From assembly GCF_018024495.1 (NCBI RefSeq), contig NZ_CP071696.1, positions 2,728,001-2,792,000 of the forward strand: 64,000 nt of DNA. Direction: 5' to 3'. Below, one piece after another: positions 48,476 to 59,192 of the stretch. This stretch comes from Agromyces archimandritae. Lineage in GTDB: Bacteria > Actinomycetota > Actinomycetes > Actinomycetales > Microbacteriaceae. The notes under the pieces are model-generated. The model was given only the letters and a program-made list of their open reading frames with translations. It was not told the DNA's origin and ran no database searches. Made by a program: the position numbers and the translations under genes. Every line of letters begins with the position of its first letter. Position 1 is the first letter of the stretch.

Positions 48476-48553
48476 CGTTCGGGTGACGACGCCGACGTCG
48501 TCGCCGTGTCGCCGCGCGAGCGGCGCATCGCTTCTTTGCATCGAGGAGGATCC

Positions 48554-49147
48554 ATGAAGCTCTCGTCTCTCACGGGCTCGCGCGCAGGCCGCGTCGCCCT
48601 CGCCGCGGTGCCGGTCGGCGTCGCCGCGAGCCTGGTGCTGGCGGGTGTCGCCAACGGCCAGGTCCCCGTCTCGTTCGCCGTCTCGGGCAGCCAGTTCAAG
48701 ATCTCGGCCGCCCAGCTGGAGGGCACCGGGTTCTCGCAGTACGCGGGCGTGGCCAGCGAGGAGGACGGCACCCCGCATCCCGTCGCGATCTCGAACATCG
48801 GCTCCGCCTCCCTCGCCGAGCTCTGCCAGTCGGTCGTGACCGAGACCCCGCTCGGCACGGTGGGGCTGCTGATCCACGCCGGCGGCGACGGCAATCCCGC
48901 GACCGCGACCGATCTGCAGATCGGCCTGACCGACCTGCAGGGCGACGCGGAGTTCGGCAACATCCGCATCGGCGTCGACGCATCCACCGTCAACACCCCC
49001 GCCAAGGGCGAGGCGGGCGGCTTCGCGCAGGACTCCGACTCGATCAGCATCGCCGGCCTCCGCCAGACCGCATGGTCCACGCACGCCGGCGTCTTCACCT
49101 TGAACGGCCTGCACCTGCAGCTGACGGACGGGGACGAGTGCTTCTGA
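48554..49147 (+). CDS. DUF6230-like secreted protein
   Basis: A 197-residue protein with an N-terminal signal-like segment (KLSSLTGSRAGRVALAAVPVGVAASLVLAGVANG), then a beta-rich domain (VPVSFAVSGSQFKISAAQLEGTGFSQYAG, then FTLNGLHLQLTDGDECF at the end) with two cysteines that could form a disulfide. It resembles the DUF6230 family, known to me from actinobacteria next to DUF6114 proteins. The start is supported by GAGGAGG. Function unknown. It overlaps the next gene by 10 bases, and the cluster is likely controlled by the divergent TetR. Confidence 0.75.
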   Translation: MKLSSLTGSRAGRVALAAVPVGVAASLVLAGVANGQVPVSFAVSGSQFKISAAQLEGTGFSQYAGVASEEDGTPHPVAISNIGSASLAELCQSVVTETPLGTVGLLIHAGGDGNPATATDLQIGLTDLQGDAEFGNIRIGVDASTVNTPAKGEAGGFAQDSDSISIAGLRQTAWSTHAGVFTLNGLHLQLTDGDECF

Positions 49148-49698
49148 GCCGTCGGCCGCGCCCGGCGGACGAGGCGGCGGCCGGCGAAGAGGAGGCGAAC
49201 GAGGCGGCCGGGCGCGACAGGGCCGGGCACGAGCCCGGCGCCTTCGGGCGGTGGATGCGCAGCAGGCCCTCGGTTGGGGGGCTGATCACGATCGTCGCCG
49301 GAGTCGCGCTGTTCTTCTCGAGCCAGCTCGACCTCGGCAATATGCACGTGCAGGTCGGCGTCGAGGGCATGCAGGCGACCCTGCTGCCGGCGATCGTCTC
49401 GCTGACGGGGCTGCTGGCGATGCTGATGCCCAAGCAGCACATCTTCTACGGGGTGATCGCGCTCGTGGCCTCGGTGTATTCGCTCGTGTCGGTGAACCTC
49501 GGCGGCTTCTTCGTCGGGTTCGTCCTCGGCTGCGTCGGCGGCGTCGTCATCGTGTCGTGGATGCCCGGGGGCACCGCCCGCCGCGGGCGCCGTGCCCGCC
49601 GCGACGCGGAGTCGGCCGGCGAGACGGCAGCCGAGGCGGAGGAGCCGGTCGCCCTGCACCTCGTGCCCGAGGCCGACGCGGAACGGACGAGCGCATGA
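49138..49698 (+). CDS. DUF6114-like membrane protein
   Basis: A 186-residue membrane protein with about four helices between residues 38 and 135 (SVGGLITIVAGVALFFSSQL, TLLPAIVSLTGLLAMLMP, FYGVIALVASVYSLVSVNLG, GFFVGFVLGCVGGVVIVSW). The N-terminal 35 and C-terminal 50 residues are charged, cytoplasmic. GTG start overlaps the end of the DUF6230-like gene, and the stop overlaps the ATG of the third gene. Family assignment is from memory; function unknown. Confidence 0.75.
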   Translation: MLLSRRPRPADEAAAGEEEANEAAGRDRAGHEPGAFGRWMRSRPSVGGLITIVAGVALFFSSQLDLGNMHVQVGVEGMQATLLPAIVSLTGLLAMLMPKQHIFYGVIALVASVYSLVSVNLGGFFVGFVLGCVGGVVIVSWMPGGTARRGRRARRDAESAGETAAEAEEPVALHLVPEADAERTSA

Positions 49699-50429
49699 GG
49701 GCCGCACGACCGGTCATCGCCGGGGTGGGCCTGGCCGCGCTCCTCGTCGGCATCGCCGGCCCCGCCCAGGCGGCGGGGCCGGCCGCAGGCGCGGTGCGCG
49801 CCGAAACCGTCGGCGACTGCCCCATCGATCCGTGGTGGGGGCGCCTGTTCGGCATGGAGGAATGCGAGGAGGCGCCCGAGCCGGATCCCGGCGAGACGCC
49901 GGCTCCGACCGAGACGCCCGCCCCGGGCGAGACGGCCGCACCGGCCGACCCGGCCGATCCGTCGAAGCCGGCCGATCCGGCCGCGCCGGCGACTCCGCCA
50001 CCGGCGCCGACCGACACCTCCGGGCAGGCCTTCACGACCGAGCCCGCGCAGATGTCGGGCGGGTCGATCTGGATCGAGGGGCTCAGCGGCATCTCGATCG
50101 TGACCGTGCCGCTCATCGACGGCACGACCGAGCGAGCCCTGCGCATCGAGGCCGACAAGGTCGTCGTCGGCGACTTCACCCTCGACGTGCCCTCGGGCGA
50201 CGGCGGCCTGCGGAACACGGCGACGACGCTCACCGTCGAGGGCAACGTCGTGATCTACTCGCCCTCGATCACGGGCATCCTCGAGAACGGGGCGAAGCGG
50301 GTCATCGACACGCTGAGCGAACCGACGCCCGAGTCGCTCGCCGGGCTGCTGACGATCTCGCTGCCGCTGCTCGGGATGACCTCGGACACCATCCGGTACG
50401 ACGATTCCCACCAGGCGACGTTCGAGTAG
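49695..50429 (+). CDS. Secreted protein with Pro/Ala-rich linker, third member of the cluster
   Basis: A 244-residue protein with a signal peptide (PVIAGVGLAALLVGIAGPAQA, cleavage probably near residue 27). A short cysteine-bearing part (GDCPIDPWWGRLFGMEECEEAP) follows, then a Pro/Ala/Thr-rich linker of about 55 residues, and a C-terminal beta-rich domain (SGGSIWIEGLSGISIVTVPL, then ADKVVVGDFTLDVP, NVVIYSPSITGILENGAK). It probably stays at the cell envelope. Repeated beta segments recall the DUF6230-like partner. Start overlaps the previous stop (ATGA). No enzyme motif seen. Confidence 0.7.
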   Translation: MRAARPVIAGVGLAALLVGIAGPAQAAGPAAGAVRAETVGDCPIDPWWGRLFGMEECEEAPEPDPGETPAPTETPAPGETAAPADPADPSKPADPAAPATPPPAPTDTSGQAFTTEPAQMSGGSIWIEGLSGISIVTVPLIDGTTERALRIEADKVVVGDFTLDVPSGDGGLRNTATTLTVEGNVVIYSPSITGILENGAKRVIDTLSEPTPESLAGLLTISLPLLGMTSDTIRYDDSHQATFE

Positions 50430-50543
50430 GCCGCAGCCGGGGCCGGTACCCTTGATCGGGGCCGGCCCCGGCCCGGCATCCACTCGCGAACGGAGCACGG
50501 CATGGCCTGGTTCCGCCGCACGCACGGACGGAAGGACCCGGCG

Positions 50544-51128
50544 ATGGCCGAGAACACCTGGCTCGTCGTCGGCCTCGGCAACCCCGGCGACCGCTACGCG
50601 GCCACCCGGCACAACGTCGGCCAGATGGTCGCCGACGAACTCGCCGCCCGCATCGGCGCCGCGTTCAAGCGGCACAAGACGCCCTCGCGCGTGGCCGAAG
50701 GCTTCCTCGCCCCCGGCGGGCCGAAGCTCGTCGTCGCCAAACCCAACAGCTACATGAACACCTCCGGCGGGCCCGTCTCAGCGCTCGCGAAGTTCTATTC
50801 GGTGCCGCCCGAGCGCATCATCGTGCTGCACGACGAACTCGACATCCCCTTCGACGCGATCAAGCTGAAACGCGGCGGCGGCCACGGCGGCCACAACGGC
50901 ATCCGCGACATCGCCCAGGCGCTCGGCTCGCCCGAGTTCACGCGCGTGCGCGTCGGCATCGGCCGCCCGCCCGGGCGGCAGGACGCGGCGGATTTCGTGC
51001 TGAAGCCCTTCGGCACGGCCGAACGGGCCTCGTTGCCCGTGCTCATCGGCGATGCGGCGGATGCCGTGGAGGCCGTCGTCGCAGACGGGCTCACCGCCGC
51101 GCAGCAGCGCTTCCACTCGCCGGCGTGA
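50544..51128 (+). CDS. pth: Peptidyl-tRNA hydrolase
   Basis: Releases tRNA from peptidyl-tRNA dropped by ribosomes. 194 residues from the ATG at 50544. Motifs: [21 protein letters not shown] with the catalytic histidine, [39 protein letters not shown] and [11 protein letters not shown]. An in-frame ATG at 50502 would add 14 basic residues; both have a possible ribosome binding site. I chose the one matching the usual family start. It precedes mfd, a frequent arrangement. Confidence 0.94.
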   Translation: MAENTWLVVGLGNPGDRYAATRHNVGQMVADELAARIGAAFKRHKTPSRVAEGFLAPGGPKLVVAKPNSYMNTSGGPVSALAKFYSVPPERIIVLHDELDIPFDAIKLKRGGGHGGHNGIRDIAQALGSPEFTRVRVGIGRPPGRQDAADFVLKPFGTAERASLPVLIGDAADAVEAVVADGLTAAQQRFHSPA

Positions 51129-51193
51129 ACCGTGCGCGAGGCTGCACCTGCGAACGGGAGCTCGTGGCCAGGGGCCGTGTCGGGGGTGCCGCG

Positions 51194-51199
51194 TAGACT
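51194..51199 (+). promoter_or_regulatory. -10 element of mfd
   Basis: TAGACT lies 6 nt before the GTG at 51206; leaderless type. Confidence 0.55.
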
Positions 51200-51205
51200 T
51201 CTGCG

Positions 51206-54200
51206 GTGACTCTTCACGGCTTGCTCACGGCGCTTTCGCGCGCCTCCACGGTCGACGGCGCGCTCGCGCATGCCGGCCGCAGCGCCGAATTCTCCGCCCC
51301 CGTCGGGCTCGACGCCCCCCTCGTCGCCGGCCTCATCGAACGGCGCAGAGACGCGGGCCGGCCGCCCGTCGCCCTCGTCGTGACCGCGACGAGCCGTGAG
51401 GGCGAGGCCTTCGGGCAGTCCCTCGAGCCCTACCTCGGTGAGGTGGAACTCCTCGAGTTCCCGGCGTGGGAGACGCTGCCGCACGAACGGCTGAGCCCCT
51501 CGGCCGAGACCGTCGGGCGGCGCCTGCACGCCCTCAGACGCCTCAGGGAGTACGCCGACCGGGCCGAGACCCACCCGCTCGTCGTCGTCGCCTCGGTGCG
51601 CGCCGCCCTGCAGCCCCTCGCCGACAACCTCGCCGAGATCGAGCCGATCGTGCTGCGAGCCGGGGAGCGCGGGCACGACCTCGCCGAGATCGCCCGCCGG
51701 CTCGTCGACCTCGCCTATGCGCGCGTGGACATGGTGGCCCGGCGCGGCGAGTTCGCGGTGCGCGGCGGCATCCTCGACGTGTTCCCGCCGACCGCCGACC
51801 ACCCGCTCCGCGTCGAGTTCTTCGGCGACGAGGTCGAGGAGGTGCGCGCATTCTCGGTCGCCGACCAGCGCTCGCTGCCGGAGCCCGTCGAGTACGTCCG
51901 CCTCGCCCCGAGCCGTGAGCTGCTGCTCACCCCCTCGGTGCGGCAGCGCGCCCGCGAGATGGTGCACGAGTTCCCGAGCATCGCGGGCCTCCTCGAGAAG
52001 ATCGCCGAGGGCATCCCGGCCGAGGGCATGGAATCGCTCGCGCCGGCCCTGCTCGAACGCCTCGTACCGATCACGCACTACCTGCCGGCCGGCGCCGCCG
52101 TCGCCGTCCTCGCCCCCGAGCGCGTCGAGAGCCGGGCGGTGAGCCTCGCCGAGACGAACCGGGAGTTCCTCGCCGCCGCCTGGGTCGCCGCGACCGCCGG
52201 AGCGGAAACCCCCATCGACCTCGCCGCCGGCGACTTCCTCACCCTCCGCGAACTGCGCGAGGCCGCCCTCTACAGCGCACCGGGCGAGGCCGACCCGGGG
52301 CGCGTGTGGTGGACCTTCAGCGCATTCGACCAGGGCGACGCGCTCGAGGAACTGCAGGATGCCGCCGCAGCAGCGGCCGCGCAGGGCCCCGGCGAGGCCT
52401 ACGTCCGCGTCGCCGCCGACGCCATGCCGAGCTTCCAGGGCAACCTCGAAGGGGCGGTCGCGCACGTCGGCGCGCGCCTCCGCGAGGGCTGGAGCCTCGT
52501 GATCGCCAGTGCGGGGGTCGGCCTCGTCGAGCGTGCCCGCGATGTGCTCGCCGAGCACGAACTCGCGGGGCGCATCGTGGACGAGATGCCCGCCGAGCCC
52601 GAGGCGGGCGTCGCCTACCTCGTGCAGGCATCCGCCGCCCGAGGCTTCGAGGTGCCCGAGGCCCGCCTCGGCCTGCTGTCGGAATCCGAGTTCTACGGGC
52701 GGACCGCCGGCTATGAGAACCGGCAGGCCAAGAAGCTCGCGACCCGCCGCCGCAACGTCGTCGACCCGCTGCAGCTGAAGCCCGGCGACTTCGTCGTGCA
52801 CCAGACCCACGGCATCGGCCGCTTCGTCGAGATGGTGCAGCGCGAGGTCGCCACCGGCACGCGACCCAAGGGGCCCAGCCGCACCGCCGGCATCCAGCAG
52901 CAGCCCAAGGCCGTGCGCGAATACCTCGTGCTCGAATACGCGCCCTCCAAGCGCGGCCAGCCCGGCGATCGCCTCTACGTGCCGACCGACCAGCTCGACC
53001 TCCTGAGCCGCTACGTCGGCGGCGAGGCGCCGGCGCTTTCGAAGATGGGCGGCAGCGACTGGGCGCAGGCCAAGGGCCGGGCCCGCAAGGCCGTGCGCGA
53101 TATCGCCGTCGAGCTCGTGAAGCTCTACTCGGCGCGCATGGCCGCCAAAGGCCACGCCTTCGGCCCCGACACCCCCTGGCAGCGAGAGCTCGAAGAGGCC
53201 TTCCCGTACGCCGAGACCCCCGACCAGCTGCAGACCATCGACGAGGTCAAGGCCGATATGGAGCGGCCGATCCCGATGGACCGGCTGCTGGCCGGCGACG
53301 TCGGCTTCGGCAAGACCGAGGTCGCCGTGCGCGCCGCCTTCAAGGCGATCCAGGAGGGCAAGCAGGTCGCGATGCTCGTGCCGACGACCCTGCTCGTCAA
53401 ACAGCACATGGAGACCTTCGGCGAACGCTTCGCCGGCTTCCCCGTGCAACTGCGGGCCCTCAGCCGCTTCCAGAGCGACAAGGAGGCGCGCGAGGCGCTC
53501 GCGGGCCTGGCCGACGGATCCGTCGACATGGTCATCGGCACCCACCGCATCCTCACCGAGAAGGTGCGCTTCAAGGACCTCGGCCTCCTCATCGTCGACG
53601 AGGAGCAGCGATTCGGCGTCGAGCACAAGGATCAGCTGAAGAAGCTGAAGACCAACGTCGACATCCTCGCGATGAGCGCCACCCCCATCCCGCGCACCCT
53701 GGAGATGGCCGTCACCGGCATCCGCGAGATGTCGACGCTTGCGACCCCGCCCGAAGACCGCCACCCGATCCTCAGCTACGTCGGCCAGTACTCGGAGCGG
53801 CAGGTCGCCGCCGCGATCCGCCGCGAACTCATCCGCGAAGGCCAGGTGTTCTTCGTCCACAACCGGGTGTCGTCGATCAACCGGGTCGCCGCGCAACTGG
53901 CCGAGCTCGTGCCCGAAGCGCGCATCGCCGTCGCCCATGGGCAGCTGCCCGAGTCGGTGCTCGAGCAGATCGTCGTCGACTTCTGGGAGCGCAAGTTCGA
54001 CGTGCTCGTCTCGACCACGATCATCGAGACCGGCCTCGACATCGCCAACGCGAACACGATCATCATCGACCGCGCCGATAAGTACGGGCTCAGCCAGCTG
54101 CACCAGCTACGCGGGCGCGTCGGTCGCGGGCGCGAGCGCGCTTACGCCTACTTCCTGTGGGACGGTGCGAAGCCGCTGACCGAGACGGCCGCCGACCGGC

Positions 54201-54892
54201 TCGAGACGATCGCCGCCAACAACGAGCTCGGCGGCGGCATGCAGATCGCCCTGAAGGATCTCGAGATCCGCGGGGCGGGCAATCTGCTCGGCGCCGAGCA
54301 GGCCGGGCACATCGCCGGCGTCGGCTTCGACCTGTACCTCAGGATGATCGGCGAGGCCGTCTCGGCGTTCCGCGGGGACGTCGCCGAAGGCCAGACCGAG
54401 CTGCGCCTCGAGCTGCCGGTGGATGCGCACATCCCCGAGGAGTACATCGACTCCGAGCGCCTGCGGCTCGAGGCGTACCAGAAGCTTTCGGCGGCGAGCG
54501 GTCCGGCGGCCGGCGACGGGCAGATCGGCGAGGTCGCCGACGAGCTCGCCGACCGGTACGGCGAAGCGCCCGAGGCGGTGCAGCGGCTCATCGCCGTTTC
54601 GCGCCTCCGGCGGCAGGCGCAGCTGGCCGGCCTCAGCGACCTCGTCGCGACCGGATCGAAGCTGCGGATCGCGCCCGCGAAGCTGCCCGACTCCAAGCGC
54701 GTGCGGCTCGAACGCCTCTACCCGGGGGCGAAGGTGTTCGCGCAGAACGACGTCATCCTCGTGCCGATGCCCGAGGCGGCCGGCGATGCCGAACTGCTCG
54801 CCTGGGTCGGCAAGCTCCTGACGGCGATCTTCCCGCCGCCCGAGCCGGCCGCGGATGCGGCGGCGGCCGGCGCGGAGGCGGCCGGCGCCTGA
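51206..54892 (+). CDS. mfd: Transcription-repair coupling factor
   Basis: DNA translocase that removes stalled RNA polymerase and recruits UvrA. 1228 residues, full length. The N-terminal UvrB-like part contains [15 protein letters not shown] and [27 protein letters not shown]. The RNA polymerase-binding (CarD-like) domain has [16 protein letters not shown]. The helicase part has Walker [45 protein letters not shown] and the [17 protein letters not shown] motif VI. The C-terminal domain follows. GTG start after a TAGACT hexamer. The last residues are Ala/Glu-rich. Confidence 0.97.
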   Translation: MTLHGLLTALSRASTVDGALAHAGRSAEFSAPVGLDAPLVAGLIERRRDAGRPPVALVVTATSREGEAFGQSLEPYLGEVELLEFPAWETLPHERLSPSAETVGRRLHALRRLREYADRAETHPLVVVASVRAALQPLADNLAEIEPIVLRAGERGHDLAEIARRLVDLAYARVDMVARRGEFAVRGGILDVFPPTADHPLRVEFFGDEVEEVRAFSVADQRSLPEPVEYVRLAPSRELLLTPSVRQRAREMVHEFPSIAGLLEKIAEGIPAEGMESLAPALLERLVPITHYLPAGAAVAVLAPERVESRAVSLAETNREFLAAAWVAATAGAETPIDLAAGDFLTLRELREAALYSAPGEADPGRVWWTFSAFDQGDALEELQDAAAAAAAQGPGEAYVRVAADAMPSFQGNLEGAVAHVGARLREGWSLVIASAGVGLVERARDVLAEHELAGRIVDEMPAEPEAGVAYLVQASAARGFEVPEARLGLLSESEFYGRTAGYENRQAKKLATRRRNVVDPLQLKPGDFVVHQTHGIGRFVEMVQREVATGTRPKGPSRTAGIQQQPKAVREYLVLEYAPSKRGQPGDRLYVPTDQLDLLSRYVGGEAPALSKMGGSDWAQAKGRARKAVRDIAVELVKLYSARMAAKGHAFGPDTPWQRELEEAFPYAETPDQLQTIDEVKADMERPIPMDRLLAGDVGFGKTEVAVRAAFKAIQEGKQVAMLVPTTLLVKQHMETFGERFAGFPVQLRALSRFQSDKEAREALAGLADGSVDMVIGTHRILTEKVRFKDLGLLIVDEEQRFGVEHKDQLKKLKTNVDILAMSATPIPRTLEMAVTGIREMSTLATPPEDRHPILSYVGQYSERQVAAAIRRELIREGQVFFVHNRVSSINRVAAQLAELVPEARIAVAHGQLPESVLEQIVVDFWERKFDVLVSTTIIETGLDIANANTIIIDRADKYGLSQLHQLRGRVGRGRERAYAYFLWDGAKPLTETAADRLETIAANNELGGGMQIALKDLEIRGAGNLLGAEQAGHIAGVGFDLYLRMIGEAVSAFRGDVAEGQTELRLELPVDAHIPEEYIDSERLRLEAYQKLSAASGPAAGDGQIGEVADELADRYGEAPEAVQRLIAVSRLRRQAQLAGLSDLVATGSKLRIAPAKLPDSKRVRLERLYPGAKVFAQNDVILVPMPEAAGDAELLAWVGKLLTAIFPPPEPAADAAAAGAEAAGA

Positions 54893-54893
54893 G

Positions 54894-54915
54894 GCCGGGC
54901 GGGCTCCGGCCCGGC
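54894..54915. terminator. Hairpin between convergent mfd and nhaA
   Basis: GCCGGGC (54894-54900) and GCCCGGC (54909-54915) form a 7-bp stem with 8-nt loop immediately after the mfd stop. Confidence 0.55.
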
Positions 54916-54922
54916 AGGCTGT

Positions 54923-54973
54923 TCAGCCGCGGCGGGCTGATCAGGCGCGGCCGGCCGGTCAGGCGCGGCGGGC

Positions 54974-54990
<17 letters not shown>
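54923..54990 (-). repeat. Tandem repeats with in-frame stop codons at the nhaA 3' end
   Basis: On the nhaA strand, four units like GCCCGCCGCGGCTGA follow one another, with in-frame TGA codons at 54974-54976, 54959-54961, 54941-54943 and 54923-54925 (spacings 15, 18, 18). They encode LARRG, ARRA, PAGRA and SARRG, each followed by a stop; only the first is used. Confidence 0.85.
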
Positions 54991-56179
<1,189 letters not shown>

Positions 56180-56302
56180 GCCGGAGCCTTTCGGGAGGTC
56201 GGGAACATCGTCGACGCATCCGCGTCGGCCGACCAGACTTCCCGGCACTCCGCGGGTCAGTCTACGCGCTGCGAGCAGGCCGCCGTGCCGGCCGCCCGGC
56301 CG

Positions 56303-56308
56303 TAGGCT
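56303..56308 (+). promoter_or_regulatory. -10 element of mazG
   Basis: TAGGCT lies 6 nt before the ATG at 56315; leaderless type. Confidence 0.5.
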
Positions 56309-56314
56309 GGGGCG

Positions 56315-56995
56315 ATGACGGAGACCGCCCCCCGGCATCCGGGACTCGACGAACTGATCGACACCGTCCAGCGTCTGCGCGCGCCCGACGGATGCCCGTG
56401 GGATGCGGAGCAGACCCACGCCTCCCTCGTGCGGTACCTCGTCGAGGAGTGCTACGAACTCGTCGAGGCGATCGAGTCGGGCGACCGCGCCGAACTCGTC
56501 GAAGAGCTCGGCGATGTGCTCTACCAGGTGCTCTTCCACGCCGACATCGCCGCGCATACGCCGGGCGAGGGCTTCGACATCGACGACGTCGCCCGGCACA
56601 TGACGGCGAAGATGATCGGCCGCCACCCGCACGTCTTCGGCGACCGCGAGGCCGAGACCGCCGAGGACGTCATGGGGTTCTGGGAGGAGCTGAAGCGGGC
56701 CGAGAAGCCGCACCGCACGAGCGTGCTCGACGGTGTGCCGGCCGGGATGCCGGCGCTCGCCCTCGCCGACAAGGTCATCGGCAAGGCCGGCAAGCTCGGC
56801 GTGGCTCCGGATGCCGGTACGGGCCCGGCCGCCGATGCCGCCGACGAGGAGGCGCTCGGCGCCGAGCTCTTCGGCATCGTCGCGGCCGCCCGGGCGAAGG
56901 GCCTCGACCCCGAGCGGGCCCTGCGCGGCGCGATCCGCGCCTTCGCGGGCGAGGTGCGCCGCGCCGAGGCGGCGGGCAGCGGCGCCGACGCCTGA
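56315..56995 (+). CDS. mazG: Nucleoside triphosphate pyrophosphohydrolase MazG
   Basis: Hydrolyses NTPs and dNTPs to monophosphates, house-cleaning the nucleotide pool. 226 residues. The MazG domain reads RLRAPDGCPWDAEQTHASLVRYLVEECYELVEAI, then ELVEELGDVLYQVLFHADIA with the E-x2-E-x12-E-x2-D metal-binding pattern, and GRHPHVFGDREAETAEDVMGFWEELKRAEK. The second half is a shorter, partly degraded MazG-like part. Conserved near eno in actinobacteria. Confidence 0.92.
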   Translation: MTETAPRHPGLDELIDTVQRLRAPDGCPWDAEQTHASLVRYLVEECYELVEAIESGDRAELVEELGDVLYQVLFHADIAAHTPGEGFDIDDVARHMTAKMIGRHPHVFGDREAETAEDVMGFWEELKRAEKPHRTSVLDGVPAGMPALALADKVIGKAGKLGVAPDAGTGPAADAADEEALGAELFGIVAAARAKGLDPERALRGAIRAFAGEVRRAEAAGSGADA

Positions 56996-56998
56996 GGC

Positions 56999-57097
56999 TC
57001 AGGCGACGCGGCTGCCGGCCGACAGACCGCGGATCCGAGCGGAGGCGGCGGCTCCGGGCGGCGGAGGGTTTCAGGCGATGCGGCTGCCGGCCGACAG
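56999..57097 (-). repeat. 72-bp in-frame duplication of the ABC permease 3' end
   Basis: A 27-bp segment containing the permease stop (57071-57097) recurs at 56999-57025 with one mismatch. The offset is 72 bp (24 codons). The permease reads RLSAGSRIA-stop; the downstream copy reads GLSAGSRVA-stop in the same frame. The copy also lies only 3 bp after the mazG stop. Confidence 0.9.
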
Positions 57098-58150
57098 GCG
57101 TTTGGCGGGCGTCCGGGTGCGGGCCCAGGCCCACCAGAGCGCGCCGGCGCCGAGCAGCACGTGGATGCCGAGGCCGACGAACCACGACGGCACGGCCGCG
57201 TCGAAGATCTCCTTCGGCGTCTGCGACTCGTACGACTCGGGCTCCCCGCTCCGGAAGGTCGCGCAGGCGTCGATGACCTGATCGAGTTCGGGCGGCTGCT
57301 GCGCCTGCCGCACGGCGACCGAGATCCATCCGAAGAGGTCGCGGGGCTCGCCGTCGTCGGTGAAATCGGTGGCGGCGGCATCCGCCACCACGACGTACGG
57401 GTTTGCGGCGAGGAAACCCCAGACGAGGTCGTAGCGCGGCACCTGGTACGTGTTCGTCTCGGTCGGCAGGCAGGGGACGGGTCCGCCGCCCGGAACCTCG
57501 CCGTTCGCGTCGAGCTTCGACCAGTCGACCATCTTCTGCGTCACCGTCGCCGTCGACTGCACGGCGGTGCCGCCCAGGCCGAAGGCGATGAGGGTGCCGA
57601 TCGACAAGGCCGCGACCACGAGATAGGTGACGACCACCGAGAAGAGCGGCTTCACGAGCACCCCCGACAGCCCCACGCCGACCGCGGCGACGACGCCGAG
57701 CTCGACCGCGGTGACGAAGATCGACAGCGCGATCGTCCACCCCGAGACCCCGCCGAGCACGAGCCCGTAGACGAGGAACGGCACCGCGGCGGCCAGGAAG
57801 GCGAGGGCCGTCAGCCACGCCGCGATCCACTTGCCGACGACGATCTGCCCGGTCGTCACGAGCGTCACCTGCGTCGTCGCGAGGGTGCCCTGCTCGCGGT
57901 CGCCGTTGATCGCGTTGCCCGACATCGCCGGCGAGACGAGCGTGCCGAGCAGCAGCACGAAGAAGACGATCGTCGAGAACACCCCGCCGCCGCCGGCCTC
58001 CCAGGCGTCCGTGGCCATCGTGAGCAGCACGGCGACGAGGAAGATCAGGAACACGAAGATGCCGAGCAGCACGTACCAGGCGACGCCGCGCACGCGCTGT
58101 CGCAGGTCCAGCGCGACGATGAGGCCGGTGCCCCGCCAGAACCCGATCAC
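57071..58150 (-). CDS. ABC transporter permease (ABC-2 type)
   Basis: A 359-residue membrane protein with about 6-7 helices (VLLGIFVFLIFLVAVLL, VFSTIVFFVLLLGTLV, ALAFLAAAVPFLVYGLVL, then GVVAAVGVGLSGVLV, and VVTYLVVAALSIGTLIAF). A long extracytoplasmic part at about 215-310 precedes the last helix. The motif GNAINGDREQGTLATTQVTLVTTGQIVVGKW is typical of ABC-2 permeases. GTG start overlaps the ATPase gene stop (GTGA). Substrate unknown. The 3' end is duplicated downstream. Confidence 0.85.
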   Translation of the reverse strand: MIGFWRGTGLIVALDLRQRVRGVAWYVLLGIFVFLIFLVAVLLTMATDAWEAGGGGVFSTIVFFVLLLGTLVSPAMSGNAINGDREQGTLATTQVTLVTTGQIVVGKWIAAWLTALAFLAAAVPFLVYGLVLGGVSGWTIALSIFVTAVELGVVAAVGVGLSGVLVKPLFSVVVTYLVVAALSIGTLIAFGLGGTAVQSTATVTQKMVDWSKLDANGEVPGGGPVPCLPTETNTYQVPRYDLVWGFLAANPYVVVADAAATDFTDDGEPRDLFGWISVAVRQAQQPPELDQVIDACATFRSGEPESYESQTPKEIFDAAVPSWFVGLGIHVLLGAGALWWAWARTRTPAKRLSAGSRIA

Positions 58151-59076
58151 GGGCGCTCTCCGTTCAGGTCGAGGAAGACGTGCTCCAGGTCTCCGACCGC
58201 CGGCCCGTAGGCGACGATCGGCACTCCGGCCGCCGTGAGATGGGCCAGCAGCTGCGCCGCCGCGGCCTCGTCGGTCACGGGCACGATCGTCTCCCCGCGG
58301 TCGACGCGGGCGTGCTCGCCGTACCCGGCCGCCTCCAGCGCGGCGGCGAGCGCGGCGGGATCGAGGGAGCGGATGCGCCAGTCGCGGCTCGCCCGGGCCG
58401 CGCGCGCCACGGCATCCGCCGCCGCCGTCACCCCGCCCGAGAGGTAGACGGCCGTGTCGGCCATCTCCTCGAGCTCGGCGAGCACGTGGCTGGAGACGAG
58501 CACGGTCTTGCCCTCGGCGGCGACGCGACGCACGAGCACCCGGAGCGCGACGCGGGCGGCGGGGTCGAGGCCCGAGGCCGGTTCGTCCAGGAGCAGCACG
58601 GCCGGGTCGTGCACGAGCGCGCGGGCGAGGCTCAGGCGCTGCTTCTGCCCGCGGGAGAGCACGCGTGCCGGCTGCTCGGCGAGCGGCACGAGGTCGACGA
58701 GGCGGATGAGCTCCGCGGCCCGTTCGGCGGCCCGGGCGCGGCCGAGGCCGTACATGCGGCCGCTCATCTCGAGCGCGACCCGTACCGTGAGGCTCGGCCA
58801 GACGCCGAGGGCGTCCGGCATCCACCCCATGCGTTCGCGGACCGCGCGGGGTTCGGCGACCGGATCGAGCCCGCCGATGCGGATGCTGCCGGCGTCCGGG
58901 GCGAGGAGGGTCGCGAGCATGAGCAGCAGCGTGGTCTTGCCGGAGCCGTTCGGGCCGATGAGGCCGGCGACGGTGCCGGGCCCGACCTCGAAGCTCGCAT
59001 CGCGGACGGCGTGCACATCGCCGAAGGATCGCGCGAGATGCTGGGCGCGGATGCCGGCGGGAATCGGATCGGGCAT
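58147..59076 (-). CDS. ABC transporter ATP-binding protein
   Basis: A 309-residue ATPase partner of the overlapping ABC-2 permease. Walker A is GPNGSGKTT near residue 40, the signature is VLSRGQKQRLSLARAL, Walker B LLLDEPASGLDP, and the H-loop VLVSSHVLAE. The C-terminal 90 residues (SLDPAALAAALEAAGYGEHA) form a small regulatory part common in exporters of this type. I chose the ATG at 59076, preceded by AGGAGG; the upstream in-frame ATG at 59088 is too close to it to be the start. Confidence 0.9.
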   Translation of the reverse strand: MPDPIPAGIRAQHLARSFGDVHAVRDASFEVGPGTVAGLIGPNGSGKTTLLLMLATLLAPDAGSIRIGGLDPVAEPRAVRERMGWMPDALGVWPSLTVRVALEMSGRMYGLGRARAAERAAELIRLVDLVPLAEQPARVLSRGQKQRLSLARALVHDPAVLLLDEPASGLDPAARVALRVLVRRVAAEGKTVLVSSHVLAELEEMADTAVYLSGGVTAAADAVARAARASRDWRIRSLDPAALAAALEAAGYGEHARVDRGETIVPVTDEAAAAQLLAHLTAAGVPIVAYGPAVGDLEHVFLDLNGERP

Positions 59077-59192
59077 GGCCCTCCTCATCGGGTGTCGGCC
59101 CCGCGGGCCGAGCGGCTGCGGCCGAGTGTAGCGAAGCGCAGGCGCGTCGCGCCACGGCATCCGCACCCGCACGCACCTGGAAGAATGGGGCC

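Noticed and set aside
50795..54103. A 1102-codon open frame on the minus strand
   Set aside because: Antisense to pth and mfd; translation lacks any domain and is a composition shadow.
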